DNA of 64,000 bases. Origin: Flavobacterium sp. IB48 (lineage in GTDB: Bacteria > Bacteroidota > Bacteroidia > Flavobacteriales > Flavobacteriaceae). Made by a program: the position numbers and the translations under genes. Below the pieces are notes generated by a model, which was not told where the DNA came from, did not search any database, and worked only from the letters and a program-made list of their open reading frames with translations. How positions within the stretch are numbered: the stretch's first letter is position 1; each line of letters begins with the position of its first letter. Positions 51,518-60,700 of this stretch are shown here, piece by piece. Where the stretch lies: NCBI RefSeq assembly GCF_016405855.1, contig NZ_JAEFCA010000008.1, forward strand, positions 62,001-126,000, given 5' to 3'.

Positions 51518-51985
51518 TTAATACCATTTTGCATAATATTTTCTTGTTATAAAAGCAATCGGAATTCCGACACAGCAAATTACAATGAGAATAGAAAGCA
51601 AAAGCGGGAAATCTAAATTCTTCTCTGGTAAAACCGGAAATACTATTGGCAGAACCAAGAGATTCATTACAACCCAAATAAAGAAACCATAAGAAATGCC
51701 AGATAATAAGGTATTTATTTTGAAAAAAGGGATGTATGGGAAAATCTTAAAATAAAACCAGGCAAAAATAAAAGCAATTAGAAAATGAAGTCCCAACCCA
51801 ACGAGAGTCATTTCTGATCCTCCTGTATAAGCTTCTTTCTTAAAAATGCCACTTGCAATAGATTGTAAAATTTTTTCGGCTGTTGTTTTATGTAGTATTC
51901 CTGCATAAATCAAAATAGCGGCAGTAATATCTAATGTGCCTGCAACTAAACCAGATGAAATAATGGTTCTAACTTTTGATCTCAT
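51518..51985 (-). CDS. Four-span membrane protein (YagU/DUF1440-like)
   Basis: The 155-residue protein has four hydrophobic spans (about 7-27, 60-80, 92-112, 125-147). The first span SGLVAGTLDITAAILIYAGI and the loop LQSIASGIFKKEAYTGG resemble the YagU/DUF1440 group, but I am not certain. No function is known. It lies upstream of the repeat at 51460-51501 and 27 bases after the DinB pseudogene in the minus direction. Confidence 0.66.
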   Translation of the reverse strand: MRSKVRTIISSGLVAGTLDITAAILIYAGILHKTTAEKILQSIASGIFKKEAYTGGSEMTLVGLGLHFLIAFIFAWFYFKIFPYIPFFKINTLLSGISYGFFIWVVMNLLVLPIVFPVLPEKNLDFPLLLSILIVICCVGIPIAFITRKYYAKWY

Positions 51986-52012
51986 AAAAGTAATTTTGAG
52001 TTAAATACTAAT

Positions 52013-52532
52013 CTATTGTTTTTTAATATGCTCATAAATCGATTTTAACTGATGAGTGTGTCTCTTCGTATGCACAATTGCAAAATGAAGCCATTCATAA
52101 ATCGTGAAAAAGTCAAATCCAGGCACTTTAGAATCTAAACAAGTCAATGTTAAATCGTAAGTTTCTGCTGCTTCAAATAAATCATTTTGTATTTTTTTGA
52201 TGGAAGCCAGCAGTGTGCCTTTTTCATATTCAATATCAGGAGGCTTTATGTTTTCGGGCGATTGGTATTTGGTAGTGAAGTCTAAAAATATATTATCAAG
52301 AGTTTTTACGTTTTCATCCGTTTTCATCGGGTTCTCTGGTTGTTTTTTCTGTTTTTCCTGCAAAAAGCATGGTCAAGCCAGAGCAGGCCAGAATAATGTG
52401 CTGAGTGGTTTGCCCAGCAGTCCAGCTCCCTTCAAACGGAACAATATTGATTTCTTCTTTTGAAAAGGAAGAAACTAAATCGTGCAATTTACTGTAGGTT
52501 TCAAGTATGGTATTTTGAATAGCGCTCTTCAT
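52013..52532 (-). pseudogene. DinB-family protein, frameshifted by a 10-bp tandem duplication
   Basis: The first frame (52532 to 52314) encodes the DinB start, with SAIQNTILETYSKLHDLVSS and EGSWTAGQTTQHIILA (metal-binding His region). The second frame (52363 to 52013) encodes the rest, with WLHFAIVHTKRHTHQLKSIY. The junction is GATGAAAACG repeated exactly twice (52309-52328). Removing one copy restores a continuous frame reading PDENVKTLDNIFLD. The intact product (about 170 residues) would be a four-helix metal-dependent DinB-like transferase. The gene is broken as given but could revert by slippage. Confidence 0.85.
52309..52328 (-). repeat. 10-bp tandem duplication causing a frameshift
   Basis: Two perfect adjacent copies of the decamer (minus strand GATGAAAACG) inside the DinB gene. 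Confidence 0.95.
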
Positions 52533-52713
52533 TTTTTTTAATTTTAGAAATAGAAAATTCGACAGTTCGTGTTTACCGATTGGTTTGCTAAAAACCTCAG
52601 TGCATTATCTGTGAAATTAAATTTATAGAAATTAGGGGAAATGATACTCTTTCAAATATACAATAAAAAATATTAAAATATTGTAAATCAAGTATTTGAT
52701 AAGTGTTAATTTT

Positions 52714-52923
52714 TTAAGGAAGCGCTTCGCAGAAGTAACCGTGCGAATTAACAATGTCTATAATTTTTGTATTAGAAAAGGTAGGTGCATGAATGCGCAG
52801 TATTTTGTCGCAATCTTCTAAATCGAAGTTGATCGAGCTGTTTGGATAATGTTCAAGAAGCTTCTCAATGATTATCGAGCATTGAGATTCTTCTTGAACA
52901 TTTGTTTTAAAAACTTCAATCAT
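52714..52923 (-). CDS. Small conserved hypothetical protein (HMA-like fold)
   Basis: A 69-residue protein (MIEVFKTNVQEESQCSIIIE ...) with beta-alpha-beta predicted pattern and FDLEDCDKILRIHA. It resembles heavy-metal-associated domains in size and fold but lacks CxxC, so metal binding is doubtful. It lies 13 bases downstream of the DoxX-like gene and is probably in the same transcript. Confidence 0.6.
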   Translation of the reverse strand: MIEVFKTNVQEESQCSIIIEKLLEHYPNSSINFDLEDCDKILRIHAPTFSNTKIIDIVNSHGYFCEALP

Positions 52924-52936
52924 AAAGTTTTGGTTT

Positions 52937-53317
52937 TTAGAGCGCTATGTTTTTATAACGGTGTATTCTATGATATGTTACATAAGATGCTATTAAAATT
53001 GCAAAAACGATTAGAGGAAAGAAACCTTGAAAACCTATTCCGTCAACAGCAAAGTGACTTATAGATGCAAAAATAAAGTCAAAAGCAAATCCTGCATAAG
53101 CCCATTCTTTTATGCGTCCTGGCACTTGCGGAATAATTAAAGCTAAAACTCCAAGAATTTTAAACACAACTAAAGCATTTCCAAAATATTCAGGATAACC
53201 TAAGTGTCTGATTCCTTCCTTAGCCATTTCTGATTGAGAAGTTAAAGCTGGCATCACGCCCTCAAATAAAAAAATAAGAATTGTAGTAGTCCAAAAAATA
53301 ATTTTTGTTGTTTTCAT
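52937..53317 (-). CDS. DoxX-family membrane protein
   Basis: The 126-residue protein has four spans. GIRHLGYPEYFGNALVVFKI followed by LGVLALIIPQVPGRIKEWAY is the DoxX/DoxD-like signature seen in many Bacteroidetes. Function is not established. It is first in a short transcript with the small hypothetical gene. Confidence 0.86.
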   Translation of the reverse strand: MKTTKIIFWTTTILIFLFEGVMPALTSQSEMAKEGIRHLGYPEYFGNALVVFKILGVLALIIPQVPGRIKEWAYAGFAFDFIFASISHFAVDGIGFQGFFPLIVFAILIASYVTYHRIHRYKNIAL

Positions 53318-53426
53318 TGGGTATTTGTTTAAAAGGTTATTAGTTAATGTATTACAAATCTAATAATGTTTTTCTTTTAAAGAAATACACATTTGCGACT
53401 ATTTTAGGGGCATTTTGGACAGAATT

Positions 53427-53532
53427 AATTATGAGTTATGAGTTATGAATTATGAATTATGAATTACTAACACTAAGTGCAGAAATACTTAATGGATTCA
53501 GCATGTGTCCTTCGACTTCGCTCAGGAAGACA
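53427..53532. repeat. Heptamer array followed by a solo REP-like arm
   Basis: Five heptamers ATTATGA/GTTATGA (53427-53466) are followed by a sequence CACTAAGTGC...GCATGTGTCCTTCGACTTCG ending CTCAGGAAGAC (53471-53532). The latter is the reverse complement, in degenerate form, of the left half of the repeat at 55977-56062. The gap 53318-53617 shows no gene. Confidence 0.72.
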
Positions 53533-53617
53533 TAAATGAGAGTAAGGTAATCTGCGAAATCTTTGAGAAAAATTAAAAGAAAATAACCGTAAAGCAAGCA
53601 AATTGGAATTTTGATTT

Positions 53618-54358
53618 TTAAATATTGGGTTTTAAAAAGTAGTTCGTTATCAGAAACAAATCTTCGAAGCCTAGTCTTGTATAAATGCCTTTTCCTAATG
53701 GAGAAGCTTGTAAATGTGCATATTCAGTACCAGCGTCAATGGCTTCGTTGATGGCAAACTTCATTATTTCTTCGGCTAAACCTTTTTTGCGCATTTCTGG
53801 AATTACTCCAACACCATGAATTCCCATAACATTTCCTGTTTGAAAAAGAGTAAGCGTTCCTATTGGTTTCTCATCTAGATGAACCAAATAAAACTGGACA
53901 TTTTCATAATTATGAACTAGCGTTTCTTTACTAATTACATAACTAAAAGATAATGGATAAATATCTGACCATGCTTCAGCATCTTTTTCATTTAAAACTC
54001 TCTTAAAAGTCAGATTCTTTTCAAGAGGAAATTTTTCTCCCAGTTTTAAAGCCATTGCCATTAGCTGAATTCGTATTTGAAATTGGTTTTTATCGAAAAC
54101 TTCTTTTGAATTGCTTCCGAAAATATCCCAATACGGAATGATCAACCCTGGATTTTGGTCTATAATTTCAAGAATCTGTGGCAGATTTTCTTCTGTAATA
54201 TCTTCTCTGAACCACAGTCGATTTGGCCAACCTGAGTTTTTTATCTGACTGAATTGAAACGGATCGTTTTTATGATAAGAAAGGAGAGGAGTAGCAACGG
54301 TTCTCCAAAGTGTTGTAAGATTGTCAATATTATCTTTTACAAGGGCTGTATTTTTCAT
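53618..54358 (-). CDS. GNAT-family N-acetyltransferase
   Basis: In this 246-residue protein the C-terminal half (about 135-246) is a GNAT domain with VHLDEKPIGTLTLFQTGN, VGVIPEMRKKGLAEEIMKFA (the acetyl-CoA P-loop) and GIYTRLGFEDL. The N-terminal half is a separate unclassified domain with GWPNRLWFRED. Substrate unknown. A TATCTTTG promoter element lies at 54388-54395. Confidence 0.86.
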   Translation of the reverse strand: MKNTALVKDNIDNLTTLWRTVATPLLSYHKNDPFQFSQIKNSGWPNRLWFREDITEENLPQILEIIDQNPGLIIPYWDIFGSNSKEVFDKNQFQIRIQLMAMALKLGEKFPLEKNLTFKRVLNEKDAEAWSDIYPLSFSYVISKETLVHNYENVQFYLVHLDEKPIGTLTLFQTGNVMGIHGVGVIPEMRKKGLAEEIMKFAINEAIDAGTEYAHLQASPLGKGIYTRLGFEDLFLITNYFLKPNI

Positions 54359-54387
54359 TTTTTCGAATATCGAATTTAAATCTATAG

Positions 54388-54395
54388 CAAAGATA
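54388..54395 (-). promoter_or_regulatory. -7 promoter element for the GNAT gene
   Basis: The minus strand reads TATCTTTG 30 bases upstream of the ATG at 54358. Confidence 0.5.
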
Positions 54396-54432
54396 AAACT
54401 AGCTTTCTTGAAAAACCTTTACATATGTTGAT

Positions 54433-55038
54433 TTACAATTCTTTTTCGAGACTTTTTCTGATTCTGCTTAGCTGTGTTGGTGTAATGCCCAAATGCGAAG
54501 CAATATGCAATAACGGAACTCGATCAGCGATTGTTGGATGCGTCTCAAGAAGATTAAGATATCTTTCGGTTGCATTTTGCATTACTAGCGCCACTTCCCT
54601 CTGTTCTTTTTCGATAATCCAGTTTTTTTCCAAATATGCAATGTAGAAGTTTTTAAGATCATCATTTTCGGTAATCAACTGAATGTATTTTTTGTAATTA
54701 AGTTGGATTAAAATACAGTCTTCTAAAGCTTCGATCGTAAAGTCTGAGGGAGTTTGCAGCATTGATGAAACTTTAGAGCATGCAAGCCTGTTTTCGAAAA
54801 AAAGGTTTTTGTTATAGAAATTTCCTTGCTCATCGGTAATAAAAGTTCGTAAAATTCCTTTAGCAATAAAATACATATTTTTGCAGATTTCCCCATTTTC
54901 TAGTAGTATTTCTCCTTTTTTGATTGTCTGAAAATCTGTCAAGCCTTCAATCAATTTCCATGACTGTTCAGAGATAGGAGCGTAACTTTCGAAGTATAAT
55001 TTTAGATTGTTGAGGTATGTTTCTTTGTTGAAAGTCAT
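54433..55038 (-). CDS. Crp/Fnr-family transcriptional regulator
   Basis: I start at MTFNKETYLN (55038; 201 residues), because the 13 codons before it are translated from a GGCACAAAG-type intergenic repeat. The cyclic-nucleotide-binding-like domain (about 30-115: IKKGEILLENGEICKNMYFI, ILRTFITDEQGNFYNK) is followed by a dimerisation helix and an HTH (LLHIASHLGITPTQLSRIRK). The lack of the cAMP phosphate-binding residues suggests another or no ligand. The family often regulates small metabolic genes in Flavobacteria. Confidence 0.88.
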   Translation of the reverse strand: MTFNKETYLNNLKLYFESYAPISEQSWKLIEGLTDFQTIKKGEILLENGEICKNMYFIAKGILRTFITDEQGNFYNKNLFFENRLACSKVSSMLQTPSDFTIEALEDCILIQLNYKKYIQLITENDDLKNFYIAYLEKNWIIEKEQREVALVMQNATERYLNLLETHPTIADRVPLLHIASHLGITPTQLSRIRKSLEKEL

Positions 55039-55139
55039 AGATTGGTTTGGTTTTGCCACAAAGGCGCTAAGGCACAAAGTTTTTTTTATTTTAAGGCACT
55101 AGATTTACTATTCAAAAATAAAGAAATAAGCGCAATTTT

Positions 55140-55236
55140 GTCATTTCGACGAAGGAGAAATCTTCGCGAGAAACTCTACAAAGATTGATTCTCGTTGCGG
55201 AGCTGCTTGTGGAGATTTCTCCTTCGTCGAAATGAC
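55140..55236. repeat. REP-like element with 23-bp perfect inverted arms
   Basis: GTCATTTCGACGAAGGAGAA-ATC (55140-55162) pairs exactly with its complement at 55213-55235 around a 50-base loop. The arm ATTTCGACGAAGGAGAAATC is a form I have seen across Flavobacteriia. A reduced hairpin with TTGTCATTTC/GAAATGACAA is at 63314-63342. Confidence 0.9.
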
Positions 55237-55311
55237 AAAAATGAGAATAAATCTGCATAATCTGCGAGAGACTTAAAAATAGATCATTTCGAGCCTTAGC
55301 AGCAAAAAATT

Positions 55312-55348
55312 TAAAACCGCTAAAAACTCAGAGCTTTTAGCGGTTTAA
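55312..55348 (-). terminator. Terminator of the lipoprotein gene
   Basis: AAACCGCTAAAA, a 9-base loop and TTTTAGCGGTTTA downstream of the gene at 55377-55838. Confidence 0.85.
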
Positions 55349-55376
55349 TCAAAAGTTATTCAAATCATTTTAGAGC

Positions 55377-55838
55377 TTAATCAGCATAATGAAAAATGCT
55401 TTTTTTAACTGTATTATTTATTTTTTCTAGTGTTACTTCTGTCACACCACCTTCGTAATTCATCGAAATAGCTACTTTGTCTTTAAAAATTTCATAATCA
55501 ATAGAGATTAATCCTTCTTTGTTTACCTCAATAGATTTTTTTTCAGTTGGAAGAGTAGTTAAATAATACTCTGATTCATCTACTTCTTTGTTTTTAATGA
55601 TGTTGTGATAAACCTCATTAATATCTGTATCTTTTAGAATGCATTCTCTTCCAGATCCCATTTCTACTTCTATGTCCTTACAATCTCCTTCTTCTGGATT
55701 CTCCTCTTTTATTTCTTCTTTGACTACGGTAATAGTATCAGCCGGAGTTTTAGCTGATTCTAATTCTTTCTCTGAATTGTTTTGTTTGCAATTTGTAAAA
55801 AGTAAAGCTAAAAGAGCGAAGCATGCTATTTTTTTCAT
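55377..55838 (-). CDS. Small lipoprotein of unknown function
   Basis: The 153-residue protein has a lipobox LLFTNC (Cys17), an acidic linker (KEEIKEENPEEGDCKDIEVE), and a C-terminal domain with YYLTTLPTEKKSIEVNKEGL and EGGVTEVTLEKINNTVKKS. The family is not recognised. It has its own promoter element (55902-55909) and terminator, and is flanked by REP-like elements on both sides. Confidence 0.7.
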   Translation of the reverse strand: MKKIACFALLALLFTNCKQNNSEKELESAKTPADTITVVKEEIKEENPEEGDCKDIEVEMGSGRECILKDTDINEVYHNIIKNKEVDESEYYLTTLPTEKKSIEVNKEGLISIDYEIFKDKVAISMNYEGGVTEVTLEKINNTVKKSIFHYAD

Positions 55839-55901
55839 TAGTTTAATTTTTTTAATTCGTTATTGTGGCGTAAAGGTTAGAAAACATAGGGTTTTGTTTG
55901 G

Positions 55902-55909
55902 CAAAAGTA
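55902..55909 (-). promoter_or_regulatory. -7 promoter element for the lipoprotein gene
   Basis: The minus strand reads TACTTTTG 64 bases upstream of the ATG. Confidence 0.5.
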
Positions 55910-55976
55910 AGAAAAATAAGTTTTATTTTGTTATTTAAACAAAAGAGAAATCGCACTAGAAATTCTACAAAGGTTT

Positions 55977-56062
55977 GTCTTCCTGAGCGAAGTCGAGGGA
56001 CACATGCTTAATCCATCTAGTGTGTCTAACTAAGCGCATCCTACGACTTCGCTCTGGAAGAC
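55977..56062. repeat. REP-like inverted repeat (GTCTTCCTGAGCGAAGTCGA family)
   Basis: The arms at 55977-56000 and 56039-56062 pair with few mismatches; the internal CATGCTTAATCCATCTAGTG is shared with the solo copy at 53471-53532. A short degenerate copy (GACTTCACTCAGGAAGACAT) is near 44988-45008. No gene lies in 55839-56223. Confidence 0.85.
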
Positions 56063-56223
56063 AAAAAATGAGAAAAAATTCGCGAAATCTGTGAGAGACT
56101 TTAAAAAAATCTTCATGTCTTAGCGCCTTCTTGGCAAATTAAAAAAAACAAAAAACGCCATGAAACCATAAGGTTCCACAGCGTTTTCATCTCAAAAAAT
56201 AAATAATTAACGGGTAACGGGTA

Positions 56224-57642
56224 TTATTTCCAGCCTCCGCCTAGAGCACGGTACAAATCTGTATTGGCTGTGAGTTGTTGTCTTTTAAGATCAGCTAATT
56301 CTAATTCGCTTTGTAAAAGATTTGCTTGTGCAGTTAAAACTTCAAGATATTCTGCTAATCCGTTTTGGAATAACAAGTTTGAATTTTTAATTGCCTGCTG
56401 CAACGTTTTTACTTTTTCTTTTAAGAACTTTTCTTGTTGCTGTAATTTTTCCACTTTTACCAAAGCATCCGAAACTTCGCTAACAGCTACCAAAACTGCT
56501 TGTCTAAAACTTAAGACTGCTTTTTCTCTTTCTGCTACAGCGATATTATATTGCGTTCTAACTCTTTTATTGTTTAGAATTGGTTGAGTTAAGCCACCTG
56601 CAACAGTTCCGAATAGAGAAGCTGGAATATTGAACCAGCTGCTCGTTTCGAAAGAGTTCAAACCGCCTTGCGCCGTAATTCTAAGAGCTGGGTATAAATC
56701 CGCTTTTGTGATACCGACATTTGCGTTTGCTACTTTAAGGGCTAATTCAGCACTTTTTACGTCTGGTCTTCTGCCTACTAACGAAGAAGGAATTCCAATT
56801 GCTGGATTACTTTTAATTTCAATTGAATTTAAAAGAATGGTTCTTTGTTTTGAATTTGGGAATGAACCGGTTAAAACACTTAAAGCATTTTCTTGAATAG
56901 CAATATTTTGTTCCAATAACGGAATCAATTGTTCTGAGTTTAATTTCTGTGCTTCAGACTGTTGAATTGCTAAAGTGGTTACTTGACCAGCATCATATTT
57001 TAACTTAATAATATTGGTCGTACTGTCGTTTAATCTTAGGTTTTGCTGTGCAATTTTTAGTTGAGCATCTAGCATCAAAAGATTGTAATAGCCTCTTGAA
57101 ACATTAGCAACAATATTAGTCTGCAATGCTTTTTTTACTTCTGCAGATTGAAGATATCCTGCGTAAGCTCCTTTCTTTTGGTTTCTGATCTTTCCCCAAA
57201 TATCAGCTTCCCAAGAAAGTGAAGCTCCAGCAGAATAATCATCAATATGTTTAGCGCCTAAAGCCTGATTCAAGTTCATTCCTGTAAAACTATTGTCAGA
57301 AGGATTGCTTGTATTGGCATTTACAAATAAATTAACCTGAGGAACATTTCCCCATTTAGATTGTGTAAATCTGTATTGCGCAATTTCGATGTTTTTCTCT
57401 GCAATAAGCAGGTCGTTATTTCTAGCAACCGCGCTGTCAATCAATTCAACAATATCTTTTTCTGCAAAGAAGTTTTTCCACTCAATATCGGCAATACTTG
57501 TTGTATCACTCGAAACCGATGCATTCCTGAAATTTTCAGGAAATGCATCTTTAGGAGTTTCAATATCCTTTGAGACTTTACAGGATATTATTGTCGTGAT
57601 CAGAATGGCGAAGGTCACGATTTTGGTTATATAATTTTTCAT
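56224..57642 (-). CDS. TolC/NodT-family outer-membrane efflux lipoprotein
   Basis: I start at MKNYITKIVTF (57642; 472 residues), as the lipobox TTIISCKVSK (Cys20) then follows a normal signal; the longer frame runs into a small upstream ORF. It has the two TolC repeats, with GASLSWEADIWGKIRNQKKG (about 155) and GRRPDVKSAELALKVANANV (about 297). It forms the outer-membrane duct of the RND pump encoded upstream. It is the last gene of the TetR-MFP-RND-OMF cluster. Confidence 0.92.
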   Translation of the reverse strand: MKNYITKIVTFAILITTIISCKVSKDIETPKDAFPENFRNASVSSDTTSIADIEWKNFFAEKDIVELIDSAVARNNDLLIAEKNIEIAQYRFTQSKWGNVPQVNLFVNANTSNPSDNSFTGMNLNQALGAKHIDDYSAGASLSWEADIWGKIRNQKKGAYAGYLQSAEVKKALQTNIVANVSRGYYNLLMLDAQLKIAQQNLRLNDSTTNIIKLKYDAGQVTTLAIQQSEAQKLNSEQLIPLLEQNIAIQENALSVLTGSFPNSKQRTILLNSIEIKSNPAIGIPSSLVGRRPDVKSAELALKVANANVGITKADLYPALRITAQGGLNSFETSSWFNIPASLFGTVAGGLTQPILNNKRVRTQYNIAVAEREKAVLSFRQAVLVAVSEVSDALVKVEKLQQQEKFLKEKVKTLQQAIKNSNLLFQNGLAEYLEVLTAQANLLQSELELADLKRQQLTANTDLYRALGGGWK

Positions 57643-57652
57643 TGTCTTTTTA

Positions 57653-57766
57653 TTAGATTTCTGTACAAGTATCTTTTCTAGTTTCAAGATCTTTCGAGAT
57701 TCTGTATGATATGTATCCGATGCCAAATATGATGGCAACAAGGATTGTCGTTATATAGTTTTCCAT
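57653..57766 (-). CDS. Tiny membrane ORF resembling the start of the OMF gene (37 aa)
   Basis: The product MENYITTILVAIIFGIGYIS..., followed by YRISKDLETRKDTC, is strikingly similar to the first 35 residues of the outer-membrane gene 10 bases downstream (MKNYITKIV...ISCKVSKDIETPKD). The lipobox Cys is Tyr here, so it would be a plain membrane peptide. The gap to the RND stop is 3 bases, and to the OMF start 10. It looks like a 5' gene duplication that has become a separate small ORF, or a pump-associated micropeptide. Confidence 0.5.
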   Translation of the reverse strand: MENYITTILVAIIFGIGYISYRISKDLETRKDTCTEI

Positions 57767-57769
57767 ATT

Positions 57770-60700
57770 TTATTTTTCTTCGTTGTGAACTACAGCGATT
57801 GGTTTTCCGCTGAATTTTTCTTGTAAATGCTGGAACACAATGAATAATACTGGGATAATAAATAATCCTAGAATTACTCCAGAAAGCATTCCGCCTGCTG
57901 CTCCAATACTAATCGAATGATTTCCTTGAGCCGATGGGCCTTTTGCGCTCATCATTGGCACAAGACCTACCACAAAGGCAAGAGACGTCATAATAATTGG
58001 TCGCAGACGTAATTTTGCTGCACTAATTGAAGCTGCAATTAAACCTTGTCCAGATCTTCTTCTTTGCGCTGCAAATTCCACAATCAAAATGGCATTTTTA
58101 GCGAGAAGTCCAATCAGCATGACAAGTGCAACTTGTACGTAAATGTTGTTTTCGATTCCTGTTAAACCGATAGCCACAAATACTCCAAAAATACCTGCAG
58201 GAATTGATAAAATAACTGCTAGAGGAAGGATATAACTCTCATACTGTGCAGCAAGTAAGAAATAAATGAATATCAAACACAGTAAGAAAATTGTAGCCGA
58301 TTGACCTCCCGAAGAAATCTCTTCACGCGTTTGGCCCGAGAATTCAAACCCGTAACCTGCAGGCAATTGTTGTTTTGCTACTTCTTCAATTGCTTTAATG
58401 GCATCTCCAGAACTAAATCCAGGTTTCGGAATGGCATTAATAGAAATTGAGTTAAACAAATTATATCTAGAAGCGGTTTCAGAACCATAAATACGAGTTA
58501 GTTTTACTAAAGTATTTATCGGCACCATTTCGCCAGTTTTGTTTTTTACGAATACACGATCAATTGCAGTTGGATCTGCTCTATCGGCAATATCAGCTTG
58601 AACGACCACACGGTAATATTTACCAAATCGGTTAAAGTCTGATGCCTGCGCACTACCAAAATAGGCTTGCATAGTCTGTAAAATGTCTTTTACATTTACA
58701 CCTAACTGATTCGCTTTTTCGTCGTTGATATCCAATTGTAATTGTGGATAATCAGCTTTAAAACTTGTAAAGGCAACAGCAATTTCAGGACGTTTCATTA
58801 ATTCGCCGATGAAATTTTGAGAAATACCACTGAATTTATCCAGTTTTCCTCCAGTTTTATCTTGAAGAACCAAATCTAAAGCTTCAACGTTACTAAATCC
58901 TGGAACGGTTGGGAAACTGAATACGAAGAAACTTCCTCCAGAAATTTCACCCAATTTACCGCGAACCTGATTCATGATTTCGTCAATGTTTTTAAGAGAA
59001 CCACGATCTTCATTTGGTTTTAGCAATACGAAAACTACAGCAGCAGATGGACTTGTTGAATTTGTTAATAAGTTGAAACCAGAAACCGCTGTTACAAATC
59101 GTGAAGACTCTAAACCTCTTAAAGTATTTTCAGCTTCAGTCATTACTTTTTGAGTTCCGTCAAGAGATGTTCCAGAAGGCGTATTTACTGAGATTGCAAT
59201 AAATCCTTGGTCTTCTGTTGGAATAAATCCAGATGGAGTTGTTTTAACCATTAACACGGTTGCTAATGTGATTAAAGCCAAACCTCCTAAACTCAACCAT
59301 TTTCTTCTAATTAAGAATTTAAGTCCGCCAACATAACGATTCGTAAGCGAGTCAAAACTGCTATTGAAAGTGCTAAAGAACTTTTCTTTAAATCCTTTTT
59401 TCTCATACGGTGCATCGTGATCGTGAGATCCGTGATTGTCTTTTAAGAACAATGCCGCAAGAGCTGGACTCAATGTTAAGGCATTAACAGCCGAAATTAC
59501 AATTGCAATCGCCATCGTAAAGGCAAACTGACGATAGAAAACTCCTGTAGAGCCTTCCATAAAACCAACCGGCAGGAATACAGCAGCCATTACCAGCGTA
59601 ATCGAGATAATAGCACCCGTTATTTCGTGCATTGCTTCATGGGTTGCGATTTTTGGAGACAAACGTTTATGCTCCATTTTCGCATGCACCGCTTCGACTA
59701 CCACAATGGCATCATCGACCACAATACCAATCGCCAGAATTAATGCGAAAAGCGTTAAAAGGTTGATCGAAAATCCGAATAACTGCATGAAGAAGAACGT
59801 TCCTAAAATTGCTACAGGTACAGCAATAGCCGGAATTAATGTTGATCTAAAATCTTGCAGGAAGATAAATACCACGATGAAAACTAAGATGAAAGCTTCA
59901 ACTAAGGTATGTTCAACCTGTTCGATTGATTGGTCTAGAGATACTTTTGTACTATAGAAAATATTGTGTTTAATGCCTGTTGGAAAATCTTTAGAAGCTT
60001 TTTCCATCATTTTATTAATAGCAATCTGAATATCATTAGAATTTGATCCAGCTAACTGAATAACCCCAATTACGATTCCTTTTTTACCATTTAAACGTGT
60101 TAAACTGGTGTAAGAGTAAGCACCTAATTCTACTCTAGCAACGTCTTTTAAACGAAGAACAGAACCATCAGGATTAGAACGAATCGCAATATTTTGGTAA
60201 TCCTCAGGTTTGGTTAGTTTTCCTTTGTATTTAATTACGTATTCAAAAACTTCCGTACTTCTTTCTCCAAATTTTCCTGGTGCAGCTTCCAAACTTTTGT
60301 CCTGAATCGCAGCCATAACTTCGCTTGGCGTTACTTTGTAAGTAGACATCTGTGTTGGATTTAACCAGACACGCATAGAATAGTCTTTTACACCACCAAA
60401 AATACTTGCAGAACCTACACCCGGAATACGTTTCAACTCGGGAATAATATTAATCTGAGCGTAATTAGCAATAAAAGTTTGATCATATTTAGCTTCATCT
60501 TCGGTATACATACCAATTGCCATGATGAAACTGTTTTGCTGTTTAGCTGTAATAATACCTTGCTGAACAACCTCGGCAGGAAGCTGGCTTGTTGCCTGCG
60601 CGACACGGTTTTGTACGTTTACTGCAGCTTGATCGGCGTTTGTTCCCAATTTAAAGAAAACAGTAATAGCCAAAGTACCATCGTTACTGGCAGTAGAACT

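Noticed and set aside
55039..55077. N-terminal extension of the Crp-like protein (MCLSAFVAKPNQS)
   Set aside because: Encoded by an intergenic GGCGCTAAGGCACAAAG-type repeat; the family start fits the later ATG.
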